From assembly GCA_020852865.1 (NCBI GenBank), contig JADYZZ010000053.1, positions 1-64,000 of the forward strand: a stretch of DNA of 64,000 nt. The letters are read 5' to 3'. The notes under the pieces are model-generated. The model worked only from the letters and a program-made list of their open reading frames with translations, was not told the origin of the DNA and did no database searches. Shown here piece by piece: positions 38,852 through 47,711 of this stretch. The stretch's first letter is position 1, and each line of letters starts with the position of its first letter. Both the position numbers and the translations under genes were made by a program. This stretch comes from Rubrivivax sp. (GTDB taxonomy: Bacteria; Pseudomonadota; Gammaproteobacteria; Burkholderiales; Burkholderiaceae_C).

Positions 38852-41137
38852 ATGACCACAGAGCGAATCGTCGGCAAGGGCGTCGAGAGGGTCGATGCGC
38901 GCACGAAGGTGACGGGGCAGACCCTCTACGCGAGCGACATCCGGATGCCCGGCATGCATTTCGGGAAGATCCTGTTCTCGCCCCATCCCAGGGCGCGCGT
39001 GGCGGCGATCGACACGCGTGCGGCGGCGGCGCTTCCCGGCGTGCGCCGGGTCATCACGGCGCAGGATCTGCCCGGGACCAACCGCTACGGCTACGAAGTG
39101 GCTCATCGTCCCGTGCTGGTCGCGGTCGGCGACGAGATCCGCTACGTCGGTGATGCGGTCGCGATGGTCGTGGCCGAAAGCGAGGAGATCGCCGCGCAGG
39201 CGGCTGCCGCGGTGTCGGTGTCGTACGAGGTGCTGCCGCCGCTCACCTCTGCGGCCCAGGCCATGGCCCCGGGGGCCTACCTGATTCACGCCGACGCCCC
39301 GGGGAACCGGTGCATGCTCAAGCAGTTCGCGAGGGGCGACGTCGACGCGGCTTTCCGCGCGGCGGAAGTCGTCGTCGAAGGAACCTACTGCACGCCGCGG
39401 CAGGAGCAGGCCTTTCTCGAGCCGGAGGCCGGCGTCGCCTACCAGGATCCCCTGGGGGTGCTGCACGTGATGTCTTGTCTGCAGGATCCCTACGGCGTGG
39501 CCGAAGACATCCACATCGCCTTGGGCGTTCCGAGGTCGAAGATCCACATCAAGGGGACGCCGGTCGGCGGCGGCTTCGGCGGGAAGCTGAACACGACGAT
39601 TCAGGTCCATCTGGCGGCCATGGCCCTGCTGGCCGGCGTGCCGGTGATGCTGGTACTCGAACGCGAGGAGTCCTTCGCCTTCCACCCCAAGCGCCATCCC
39701 GCTGAAATCCACCTGCGCATCGGCACCGACCGCAACGGCGTGATCCAGGCGTTCGAAGGCCGGGTGATCGCGGACGCCGGCCCCTACTCAGGGCGGACGC
39801 CCGAGGTCGTGGGCCTGCTGATGTCTGCCCTGGTGGGCCCCTACAGGCTTGCGAACGTCAGGACACGTGCCGAAGCCATCTACACGAACAACCTCGATTC
39901 GGGCGCGTTCCGCGGGTTCGGGGCGCCCCAGGCCGCGATTGCGCGCGAATGCCTGCTCGACCGCCTGGCGCGCACCCTCGAGATGGATCCGCTCGAGTTG
40001 CGGCGCCGGAACTTCCTGACTGCCGACGATTCGCCGGCCAGTGCGATGCTGGGCGACAGCCCGGTCAGCATCGACAAGCTCGTTCAGCGCATCCTGGAGA
40101 AGATCGGACCCAGGCCGAGCCAGCCCGAGGATTCGACGAAGCGGATCGGCCGCAGCATCTGCTTCGACATGCCGGTGTTCGACGTGGGCGCGATACCGGT
40201 TCTCGGCAAGTCGGGTGTCGGCGCCGCCGTCGAGGTGCAGGCCGACGGCAGCGTCTCCGTCTACGCCGGCGGAACCGAGTTGGGGCAGGGCATCTCTACG
40301 GTCCTGGCGCAGATTGCCGCCGAGGGTTTCGGCCTGTCGATGGCGTCCATCCAGGTCGAGATGAGCGATACATCGACTTGCCCGCGAGCCGGCAGAACCT
40401 CCGCGTCCCGGCTGAGTTTCGGACTGGGCAACGCGGTCTTGCGTGCCGTGGAGCCCGTGCGGGCGACGATTGCCGCGCGTGCCGCCAGGATGCTCGAGGT
40501 GCCGTCGGAGGAACTGATTTTCGAGGGCGGCAGGATTCGCGCCAAAGCCGACGCCGGGAAGTCGCTGGCTTTCGCCGACGTCGCCAAGGCCTGTTCGGAC
40601 GTGGGCGACAAGCTGCGCGAGGAAGGCTGGTTCCGCGCCTCGGAGGGCCGCTACATGTACGGCCACACGTTCATGGCGGCTGCGGCCGACGTCGAGGTCG
40701 ACCTCGACACCGGCGAGACGCGGGTGCTCAAGATCGTCAACGTGCTCGATATGGGCCGGGTGCTCAATCCCGTCATGGCCTACGGCCAGATCTATGGCGG
40801 CGCAATCCAGGCGTTGGGGTATGCGCTGATGGAGGACATGACCACCGTGGACGGCTTGCCGACGAGCCCGTCGTTCGCTCAGTACATGATCCCCACCGCG
40901 CTCGACATCCCGGTGGAATTCGTTTCGGATGCCATCGAGACCCCGTACGCGTCCGGGCCCTTCGGTGCCAAGGGGATCGGCGAAGCGGCGCTCAATTGCA
41001 CGACTCCGACCTTGCTCAATGCGGTTGCCGACGCCTTGGGTACCGAGGTGGCGGGCATCCCGATTACGCAGGAGCAGGTCCTGAGCGCGTTGCGCGAGCA
41101 CCGGCATTGCCGCGACACCATGGAGGAAGTCGCCTAG
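38852..41137 (+). CDS. Molybdenum hydroxylase large (Mo-pterin) subunit
   Basis: 761-residue catalytic subunit of the xanthine-oxidase family, hydroxylating an aromatic, N-heterocyclic or aldehyde carbon using water. Seen: GTPVGGGFGGK for the cofactor, AFRGFGAPQ (about residue 353), which is the XDH/aldehyde-oxidase form and not the CO dehydrogenase AYRCSFR loop, GTELGQG, and the catalytic Glu711 in AKGIGEAAL. ATG 38852 with GGAGG 5 nt upstream is preferred over ATG 38822, which overlaps the previous stop. No XdhC/CoxD-type maturation gene was seen nearby. The substrate is unknown. Confidence 0.92.
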   Translation: MTTERIVGKGVERVDARTKVTGQTLYASDIRMPGMHFGKILFSPHPRARVAAIDTRAAAALPGVRRVITAQDLPGTNRYGYEVAHRPVLVAVGDEIRYVGDAVAMVVAESEEIAAQAAAAVSVSYEVLPPLTSAAQAMAPGAYLIHADAPGNRCMLKQFARGDVDAAFRAAEVVVEGTYCTPRQEQAFLEPEAGVAYQDPLGVLHVMSCLQDPYGVAEDIHIALGVPRSKIHIKGTPVGGGFGGKLNTTIQVHLAAMALLAGVPVMLVLEREESFAFHPKRHPAEIHLRIGTDRNGVIQAFEGRVIADAGPYSGRTPEVVGLLMSALVGPYRLANVRTRAEAIYTNNLDSGAFRGFGAPQAAIARECLLDRLARTLEMDPLELRRRNFLTADDSPASAMLGDSPVSIDKLVQRILEKIGPRPSQPEDSTKRIGRSICFDMPVFDVGAIPVLGKSGVGAAVEVQADGSVSVYAGGTELGQGISTVLAQIAAEGFGLSMASIQVEMSDTSTCPRAGRTSASRLSFGLGNAVLRAVEPVRATIAARAARMLEVPSEELIFEGGRIRAKADAGKSLAFADVAKACSDVGDKLREEGWFRASEGRYMYGHTFMAAAADVEVDLDTGETRVLKIVNVLDMGRVLNPVMAYGQIYGGAIQALGYALMEDMTTVDGLPTSPSFAQYMIPTALDIPVEFVSDAIETPYASGPFGAKGIGEAALNCTTPTLLNAVADALGTEVAGIPITQEQVLSALREHRHCRDTMEEVA

Positions 41138-41269
41138 GAGCGGCGGCCGCGCTGTGCCTGGCGCGGCGGCCCTGACGCCGCGTCGAAGCAACCCGCACCG
41201 AGCGGGCTGCCTGGAGAACGAGCCGTTGCGGGGCCCTGCCGCCGTGGGCGGACTGCCGCGAGAAGTCAT

Positions 41270-42097
41270 ATGAAGGATTACGCGCTTCCCATCCTGATCG
41301 CCCCAGACGAGCTGCGCAGCCTCGTTGGCAGCGCGGGCGTGCAGTTGATCGACTGCCGTCCGACGGAGGCCTACGTCGCCGGCCATCTTCCCGGCGCCCT
41401 GCATGCCGATCTCTACGGGCTCAACCTGTGCGACTCCGATCCGGCGCCCCTGCGGGCCTTCCTGTGGATGATCGCCTACCTGTTCGGCATCAAGGGAATC
41501 GACCCGGCGCAGACGGTCGTTCTCTACGACGACACCACCGACTGGCGCGTCGCGCGGACCTGGTGGTTGCTCGACTGCTTCGGACATCCTCGCGCGCGCA
41601 TCCTGAACGGCGGCCTGCGCGCCTGGGCCAGCGCGGGGCTGCCGCTGTCCGCCGAGCCTGTCGCGCCCGTGCGCACGAACTTCGCGCTGCAACCGCAGGC
41701 CGATCGACTGGCGTCGTACCGCGAGGTCCTTGCCGGCCTCGGCCAGCCCGGGACGCGGATCCTCGACGTGCGAACGCGACTCGAGCACCTGGGGCAGGAT
41801 ATCCAGGCCGCGCGCGGCGGCTCGATCCCCGGCGCGATCTGGATCGACTATCTCGAGAATCTGGACGAACAAGGCGCCTTCAAGCCTGCGCACGTGCTCG
41901 CGCCCATCTACGAGGCCGCGGGGATCCGTCCGCAGTCCGAGGTCATCACCTACTGCCAGGGCGGCTACCGAGGCGCGCATACCTATCTCGCGCTCCGGCT
42001 CCTGGGGTATGCGCGGGTCCGCAATTACATTGGTGCTTGGAAGGAATGGGGCGATCGACTCGATCTGCCGATTGACGTGTTTCCCGAAGGGGCCTGA
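41270..42097 (+). CDS. Two-domain rhodanese (thiosulfate/3-mercaptopyruvate sulfurtransferase type)
   Basis: 275 residues: an inactive N-terminal rhodanese domain (LIDCRPTEAYVAGHLPGA) and a catalytic C-terminal one (ILDVRTRLEH onward) with Cys229 in TYCQGGYRGAHTY. It carries sulfane sulfur as a persulfide. It directly follows a molybdenum hydroxylase, whose cofactor needs a terminal sulfido ligand, so a supply role is conceivable (inference). A pathway role on a sulfur-containing substrate is the alternative. Confidence 0.88.
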   Translation: MKDYALPILIAPDELRSLVGSAGVQLIDCRPTEAYVAGHLPGALHADLYGLNLCDSDPAPLRAFLWMIAYLFGIKGIDPAQTVVLYDDTTDWRVARTWWLLDCFGHPRARILNGGLRAWASAGLPLSAEPVAPVRTNFALQPQADRLASYREVLAGLGQPGTRILDVRTRLEHLGQDIQAARGGSIPGAIWIDYLENLDEQGAFKPAHVLAPIYEAAGIRPQSEVITYCQGGYRGAHTYLALRLLGYARVRNYIGAWKEWGDRLDLPIDVFPEGA

Positions 42098-42136
42098 ACC
42101 GGGGCCGCCGTTCATCACTAGCCGAGGAGTTCAATC

Positions 42137-42916
42137 ATGTTCACGATCACGCCCATGGTGGTGGCCAAAGGGCCGCAACGCGAGAAGAGCCGCTTCACCT
42201 ACATGCATGGATGCGGCGAGAAAGTCGACATCCCCTACACGACCTGGCTGATCCAGGGACGCGGTCTCAACGCGCTGGTCGATACCGGATGCAGCGCCGA
42301 GGACTACCGCACGCATATCTGCCGGAGCGGCCCCTTGATGTACGCCGGCGAGAAGTTCGCCGACGTGGAGGAGATCAAGCCGCTGGCCGAGCACCTGAAG
42401 GAGCGCGGTCTGACCTACGACGACATCGACCTGGTGCTGCAGACGCACGTGGACTGGGACCACTGCATGAACACGCGGCACTTCACGAAGTCGAAGATCC
42501 TCGTGCAGCGCAACGAGTGGGCCAAGCTGCCGATCCACCCGCTCTTCAAGGGGACCTACGCGCCGGACTACATCTACGAGGAGATCTCCAAGCGCGATCT
42601 TCAGCTGCTCGACGGCGACTACCACGTCACGACGGGGCTGGACTTGATTTACACGCCGGGCCACAGCCCCGGCGGCCAGTCGGTGGTCGTCGACACGAAG
42701 GATGGCCGCTACGTGATCGCCGGCATGTGCACGATCCGCGAGAACTTCTTCCCGCCCGAGGAAACGAAGAGGGCTACCGGTTTGCCGGTGATCCCGACCG
42801 GCTCGCACATGGACCCGATCCAGGTCTACGAGAGCATGATCCGAATCACGCAGGCGGGTGATCACGTGTTGCCCTTCCACGACCACGCCAACTTCACCAT
42901 GGGAACGCTCGGTTGA
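42137..42916 (+). CDS. Metallo-beta-lactamase-fold protein, AHL-lactonase-like with altered metal motif
   Basis: 259 residues, similar in layout to AiiA/AttM lactonases: NALVDTGCS, HVDWDHCMN, TPGHSPGGQS, RENF and FHDH. The metal motif reads His104-x-Asp106-x-Asp108-His109 where lactonases have HxHxDH. The bridging Asp before ENF is missing (AGMCTIRENF). The binuclear zinc site may therefore be changed. The context suggests hydrolysis of a lactone or thioester pathway intermediate rather than quorum-signal degradation. AGGAG lies upstream of the ATG. Confidence 0.8.
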   Translation: MFTITPMVVAKGPQREKSRFTYMHGCGEKVDIPYTTWLIQGRGLNALVDTGCSAEDYRTHICRSGPLMYAGEKFADVEEIKPLAEHLKERGLTYDDIDLVLQTHVDWDHCMNTRHFTKSKILVQRNEWAKLPIHPLFKGTYAPDYIYEEISKRDLQLLDGDYHVTTGLDLIYTPGHSPGGQSVVVDTKDGRYVIAGMCTIRENFFPPEETKRATGLPVIPTGSHMDPIQVYESMIRITQAGDHVLPFHDHANFTMGTLG

Positions 42917-43115
42917 TCCTGCGGCGGGGCAGGATCCCGCGGTCGATGGATGTCGGGTCAGGGCTGCCCTGGGACGCGCTCGGCGCGCGCGCCTGCGGTG
43001 CAGGCCGTCGGGCGCGCCGCTTGCCCACCCGCCGCATGGAGCCGCGCGTCGGCGCCGGCATGCGCGCGGTCGGCGGGGCCGAAATGAAATCTTGGAAAGG
43101 CGTCGTTGGCGATTC

Positions 43116-44030
43116 ATGAATACGAGTGCCGTTATCAGAAGCCCGGTCGAGGTCCGCTTCCCCCTGGATCTGGCGCCGCGCCTGGCGCCGATCCAGAGCC
43201 TGTATCAGGAGGCCAAGCTCGGCACCTGGTCACCCGACGAGGACATCGCTTGGGGCGCCTTCGATCCTGCCTCGTCGACAACGGCCCAGCGCGACGCGGC
43301 GTGCGCGGTCTGGAGCAGACGGACCTGGCTCGAGTACACGGGGATCGCCGAGACGCCTGCGTTGCTGCTGCGCTTTTGCCTGGAGCGCGCCCGCGAAGTC
43401 GATCCCAAGTACTTCCTCACCGTGCGCAATACCGAGGAAGCGATGCTGGTCGAGTGCTTCGAGCGTTACGCGGGGCTGCTCGGATCCGGCCCGGCGCGAC
43501 CGGTCGATCCCGCCTGGGAGGCCGTGATCAACCGCGGCCTCTATCGCGATGCACTGAATGCCGACGTGGATCTGGATGCGTACGTCGCGGTTCATTGCGC
43601 GATCGAGGACGGATTCGAACTGGAGCTGTTTCGCGCCTACCAGGCCAATGCCGCCGAGCCGGTGGCGCGCCGGATCCTCGACCGCAGCGTTCGCGTCAAG
43701 ACGCGCCATGCCGCCTTCGGCTGGCATTATCTCGAGGGCCGCGCGGCCCGCTTCGACCCGCGTCGGCGCGCCGCGCTCGCCGACGCTGCCGCAGCGTGGC
43801 TGCAGGACGTGGCATTCGCCGGCTATCACGTTCCCTCGCTCGCGACCTCGATCGACAGCGCAGGCCTCCAGGAGGCGCAGGCGCTCGCTGCCGCGGGGGG
43901 ATTGGGCGCGGCGACGGCCGCCGCCGAGGAGCAGATCCTGCGCGAATACCTGGCTGGCGTGCGCCCGCGCCTGCGTGCTCTGGGCCTGGATCTGCCGCAG
44001 CGGCCGCACGCGCGCCTGGGGCTGGTCTGA
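43116..44030 (+). CDS. Ferritin-like diiron-family protein with lost metal ligands (partner A)
   Basis: 304 residues, four-helix-bundle type, clearly paralogous to the next gene (SRRTWLEYTGIAETPAL versus SRRAWGEYGAISESPAL; TRHAAFGWHY versus ARHCAFGWYF). Of the six carboxylate/His ligand positions, Glu73, Glu108, Glu164 and His198 remain. The His after Glu108 is Leu111 and the last Glu is Lys195. It is unlikely to bind a normal diiron centre and may be a structural partner of the next protein. ATG 43116 has GGAAAGG rather far upstream (15 nt). Confidence 0.75.
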   Translation: MNTSAVIRSPVEVRFPLDLAPRLAPIQSLYQEAKLGTWSPDEDIAWGAFDPASSTTAQRDAACAVWSRRTWLEYTGIAETPALLLRFCLERAREVDPKYFLTVRNTEEAMLVECFERYAGLLGSGPARPVDPAWEAVINRGLYRDALNADVDLDAYVAVHCAIEDGFELELFRAYQANAAEPVARRILDRSVRVKTRHAAFGWHYLEGRAARFDPRRRAALADAAAAWLQDVAFAGYHVPSLATSIDSAGLQEAQALAAAGGLGAATAAAEEQILREYLAGVRPRLRALGLDLPQRPHARLGLV

Positions 44031-44098
44031 GACGCGCGCGGAGCGGCACGAGCCGAAGCGCGCTGGCACGAAGTGAATCGATCGATCGGAGGTCGCGG

Positions 44099-45028
44099 AT
44101 GAGCGCAGTGATGGACTCCTACAGAAGCATTCTGGACCAACCGGAGAGCCGTTTTCCGCTCGAACTCGGGACGCGCAATCCGAAGATCAGGAAGCTGTTC
44201 CACGCCTCGCTGACGAGCCAATGGAATCCGGTGACGGTGATCGACTGGGATGCGATCGACCCGGCTGCGTATACCCCCGAGCAGCGCATGGCGCTGCGCA
44301 CGCGCTGGAGTCGCCGGGCATGGGGAGAGTACGGCGCCATCTCGGAGAGTCCGGCGCTGCAGGTGCGCTTCTGCCACGATGCCGTCGACCCGGACGCACG
44401 GCTGTACTTCAGCATTCGCTCGCAGGAGGAGTCGCGCCATGCCGAGATCAGTTATCTCCTCGCGGAGAAATTCGGCGGCTACATCGATGCCCCGGCCGCC
44501 GACTACGAGAACTCGGTCTCGACCCATGGAGTGCGGCGCCTTGCGCTGGACCTGGACGTGCCGGTCGAATGCACCGTCGCGGCATTGGTGTGCGCGGCCG
44601 AGCAGGTGATCTTCAACCTGTTCAAGCATGTCGCCGAGATCACGACCCAGCCCGCGATTCGCAAGACCTACCAGCTGATTCTTCGCGACGAAGCCAGGCA
44701 CTGTGCCTTCGGCTGGTATTTCGTGGCGAGCCGGCTGCCCGGGCTCGGAGCGCAGGGGCGCCGGCGCATACGCGATGCGGTGGCCAAGATGGTCCAGGAA
44801 GTCGAGCTCAACGGCTATCAGATTGCATGGCTGGCGCCTGAAAGCGAGGCCTCGCGTGCCCAGATCGAGTCCGATCGGATCCTCTGGGAGGCGGGGCTGG
44901 GCGCCAGTGTCGAAGAGCTCGAGAAGCCGGTATTCGTGTCTTCGCTTCGCGACATTCGCGGGCGCATGAAGCGTGAATGGGACATCGAGCTGCCGGTCTT
45001 CCACCACCCGAAGACCGGAGACATCTGA
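44099..45028 (+). CDS. Ferritin-like diiron protein, probable oxygenase/oxidase (partner B)
   Basis: 309 residues with a complete ferritin-like ligand set: Glu77, Glu111-Ser-Arg-His114, Glu168 and Glu198-Ala-Arg-His201, the E...ExxH...E...ExxH arrangement of non-haem diiron oxygenases and R2-like proteins. GGAGG lies 6 nt before ATG 44099. It follows its degenerate paralogue by 68 bp. No ferredoxin or reductase gene is next to it, so the electron donor is unknown. I cannot assign it to a named enzyme. Confidence 0.78.
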   Translation: MSAVMDSYRSILDQPESRFPLELGTRNPKIRKLFHASLTSQWNPVTVIDWDAIDPAAYTPEQRMALRTRWSRRAWGEYGAISESPALQVRFCHDAVDPDARLYFSIRSQEESRHAEISYLLAEKFGGYIDAPAADYENSVSTHGVRRLALDLDVPVECTVAALVCAAEQVIFNLFKHVAEITTQPAIRKTYQLILRDEARHCAFGWYFVASRLPGLGAQGRRRIRDAVAKMVQEVELNGYQIAWLAPESEASRAQIESDRILWEAGLGASVEELEKPVFVSSLRDIRGRMKREWDIELPVFHHPKTGDI

Positions 45029-45149
45029 GCCGGACACGCCGCAGCGGGCATGCCGAAGCCGGCGTGCCGGACGCCCGGCCCGACATGGGGCGCGCGTCAC
45101 GCACGCACCGCAGCGCGGCTCGGAGCCGGATCGTTTCAGGAGAAACCGT

Positions 45150-46133
45150 ATGAGGGCATTACTGAGATCGCTTGCGGTGCTGGGCCTGCTCGGTCTGACA
45201 GCGGGCACGGGCCAGGCGAGCGAGGCAGCGGCGTCGTATCCGACGCGACCGCTCCAGCTCGTCGTTCCCTATCCTCCGGGCGGCTCGGCCGATGTGCTGG
45301 CGCGGACATTGGGCGATTACCTCGGCCGGGCGTTGAAGCAATCGGTCGTTGTTTCCAACAAGCCCGGTGCGGGAACCGCAATCGGCGCCAGGGCAGTTGC
45401 GCAGAGCCCGGCCGACGGGTACACGCTGATGATCGGGACGGTCAGCTCGCACGCCATGAATCCGGCGCTGGCGCGCAATATCGGTTACGACCCGGTGAAG
45501 GATTTCACCGCCGTCGCGCCGCTGGCGACGATCCCGTTCGTTCTTCTCGCCCATCCCAAGCTGGAGCTGCGCTCGATGGCGGAATTGATCGACCTGGCGC
45601 GCAAGCAGCCCGGCAAGATCAACTTCTCCTCGGCAGGAAACGGCACATCGAATCATCTGGCCGGCGAGATGCTCAATGCGGCGGCCAAACTGCGGCTCGT
45701 CCACATCCCGTACAAGGGCAGTGCGCCGGCCCTGAACGCGCTGCTGGGCGGCGAAGTCGGGTTGATGTTCGACCTGATCGTGACGGCGGCGCCGCAGGTC
45801 AAGGCCGGCCGGGCGAACGCTCTGGTCATCACCACGAAGCGCAGGTCGCCGCTGCTGCCCGAAGTGCCTACGGTCGACGAGGTCGGGCTGCCTGCGCTCG
45901 AACTGAGTGCCTGGTTCGGGCTGTTCGCGCCGAGCGGGCTGCCTGGCGATCTGAAGGAGATCCTCGCGCGCGAGACCACCCGGATCGTCGCCTCGGCCGA
46001 ATTCCAGGAGCGCCTGCGCAGCCTCGGTGCGATGAGCATGGATGTCACCGCAGCGCAGTTCCCGGGATACGTCGCCGCCGAGCGCGACCGCTGGGCCCAG
46101 GTGATCAAGGCCTCGGGCATCGAGCCGGAATGA
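45150..46133 (+). CDS. Bug/TctC-type tricarboxylate-transport receptor
   Basis: Periplasmic receptor of 327 residues with signal peptide ending TGQAS and mature start YPTRPLQLVVPYPPGGSADVLAR, the Bug family hallmark; [21 protein letters not shown] follows. CAGGAGA lies 7 nt before the ATG. No TctA/TctB membrane genes are adjacent, which is common for these orphan receptors in Burkholderiales; it may scavenge a dicarboxylate or aromatic acid. Confidence 0.92.
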   Translation: MRALLRSLAVLGLLGLTAGTGQASEAAASYPTRPLQLVVPYPPGGSADVLARTLGDYLGRALKQSVVVSNKPGAGTAIGARAVAQSPADGYTLMIGTVSSHAMNPALARNIGYDPVKDFTAVAPLATIPFVLLAHPKLELRSMAELIDLARKQPGKINFSSAGNGTSNHLAGEMLNAAAKLRLVHIPYKGSAPALNALLGGEVGLMFDLIVTAAPQVKAGRANALVITTKRRSPLLPEVPTVDEVGLPALELSAWFGLFAPSGLPGDLKEILARETTRIVASAEFQERLRSLGAMSMDVTAAQFPGYVAAERDRWAQVIKASGIEPE

Positions 46134-46151
46134 GCGGGGAGGGACGCGACG

Positions 46152-47579
46152 ATGGCAAAGGACCTGCGCTCTTTCATCGACGGGCTGCGCGCGAGCCGGT
46201 CGGCCGACCTGGTGGAGATCGAACGGGAAATCCCGCGCGATCTGTTCATGACCCTGATTCAGGAGAAGCTCGCGAAGGAGGGGCGCTATCCGGCTGTCCT
46301 CTTCCGCAATGTCGCCGGGCACGGCTGGCCGGTCGTGACCGGCCTGTTCTCGAGCTACAGCCTGTTGGCGCGCATGCTGGAAGTTGACCCGACAGACAAG
46401 AAGCGCGTGCTTTCGGAGTACATGCGACGTGAGGCCGGTCCGATCGCGCCCATTGCGTTCACCGGAACGACGGCACCGGTGCATGAAATCGTGATGACCG
46501 GCGATGACATCGATCTCGATCGGCTGCCCGTACAGAAGCACTGCGCCGGTGACTCCGGCCGGTACATCACCATCGGATGCATGATCTGCCGCGATCCGGT
46601 GAGCGGAGTCGCCAACGTCGGCACCTATCGGCACGAGCTCAAGGGGCGGACACGCATGGGGTGCATGATGAATCCGGTGCAGCATGCCGCCACGATCCGC
46701 AACCGGCACCACGGTGCCGGCAAGGCGATGGAGGTGGCCGTGTTCATCGGGCATCACCCCGCCTATCACGTCGGCGCCGCTTCGCGGGGCCCGCTCGAGC
46801 ACGACGAACTCGCAGTGACGGGCGGGCTGCTGGGCGAGGCCGTCGAACTCGTGGCCTGCAAGACCGTCGACCTGAAGGTCCCTGCGCATGCGGAAGTGGT
46901 GATCGAAGGGCGGATCGCCCCTGATTCGTTCGAGAACGATGGCCCGTTCGCCGAATATGCGGGCTATTACGGCGCGCCCATGAAGGTGCCCGTCATCGAG
47001 GTCACGGCGATCACGCATCGCAGGCAGCCCATCTGGCACGATCTGTTCCCGTCGTTCCGCGAACATACGCAGGTGGGCGTGCTGGGGCGCGAGGCGCAGT
47101 TGTTCCGGCGCGTTCGCGAGATCGTCCCGACGCTGGACGCCATCCATTTGCCGCCCTCGGGCGCCAATTTCTGGCACTGCTACGTCTCGCTGCGCAAGCG
47201 CGTGCAGGGCGAGGGGAAGCTGGCGGGCCTGGCCGTGCTCGGGTCGAACTACGACGTCAAGCACGTCATCGTCGTCGACGACGACATCGACATCTACGAC
47301 GACCAGGAGGTGCTCTGGGCGGTTGCCACGCGTGTGCAGGCAGACGCGGATTGCTCGATCGTCACGAACAGCTTCGGCGCGCATCTGGATCCGACCGCCT
47401 ACGGCGAAACGCGCAGCGAACGCGGCCCCATGACCACCAAGGTGATCGTCGACACGACGCGCCCGCTGAACCGGGAGTTCGCGCAGCGTGTGCGGCCCGC
47501 GGCGCAGCTGTGGGACGCCGTGAACCTGCGCGACTACCTCGGGCCCGGGGGCGCCGGCGCAGCAGACGGTAGGCCGTAG
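46152..47579 (+). CDS. UbiD-family prenylated-FMN decarboxylase
   Basis: 475 residues, reversible (de)carboxylase of aromatic or alpha,beta-unsaturated acids that needs prenyl-FMN made by UbiX (not in the window). Family landmarks: N-terminal DLVEIEREI, the cofactor region NVGTYRHELKGRTRMGCMM with ATIRNRHH, the acidic Glu region PFAEYAGYYGAPM, and KHVIVVDDDIDIYD. The start is 18 bp after the Bug receptor gene. It probably removes a carboxyl group from the pathway substrate or an intermediate. Confidence 0.9.
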   Translation: MAKDLRSFIDGLRASRSADLVEIEREIPRDLFMTLIQEKLAKEGRYPAVLFRNVAGHGWPVVTGLFSSYSLLARMLEVDPTDKKRVLSEYMRREAGPIAPIAFTGTTAPVHEIVMTGDDIDLDRLPVQKHCAGDSGRYITIGCMICRDPVSGVANVGTYRHELKGRTRMGCMMNPVQHAATIRNRHHGAGKAMEVAVFIGHHPAYHVGAASRGPLEHDELAVTGGLLGEAVELVACKTVDLKVPAHAEVVIEGRIAPDSFENDGPFAEYAGYYGAPMKVPVIEVTAITHRRQPIWHDLFPSFREHTQVGVLGREAQLFRRVREIVPTLDAIHLPPSGANFWHCYVSLRKRVQGEGKLAGLAVLGSNYDVKHVIVVDDDIDIYDDQEVLWAVATRVQADADCSIVTNSFGAHLDPTAYGETRSERGPMTTKVIVDTTRPLNREFAQRVRPAAQLWDAVNLRDYLGPGGAGAADGRP

Positions 47580-47711
47580 CCGGCGCGGGGCGACTCGCCC
47601 GGCGGTTGCCGCGAACCCAGACCGGGGGCGCGGGTCCGGTTCAGGCACAAGGACGACGCGGCGTCGCGCGGCTCTGTTCGACGCGCGACGGCAGGAAGCA
47701 GGCAGACGCTC

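Noticed and set aside
38852..41137. CO dehydrogenase large subunit
   Set aside because: The CO dehydrogenase-specific AYRCSFR loop is absent; AFRGFGAPQ is the xanthine/aldehyde oxidase form.
42137..42916. Straight call of quorum-quenching AHL lactonase
   Set aside because: Two of the metal-site positions differ from active lactonases and the neighbours are catabolic.
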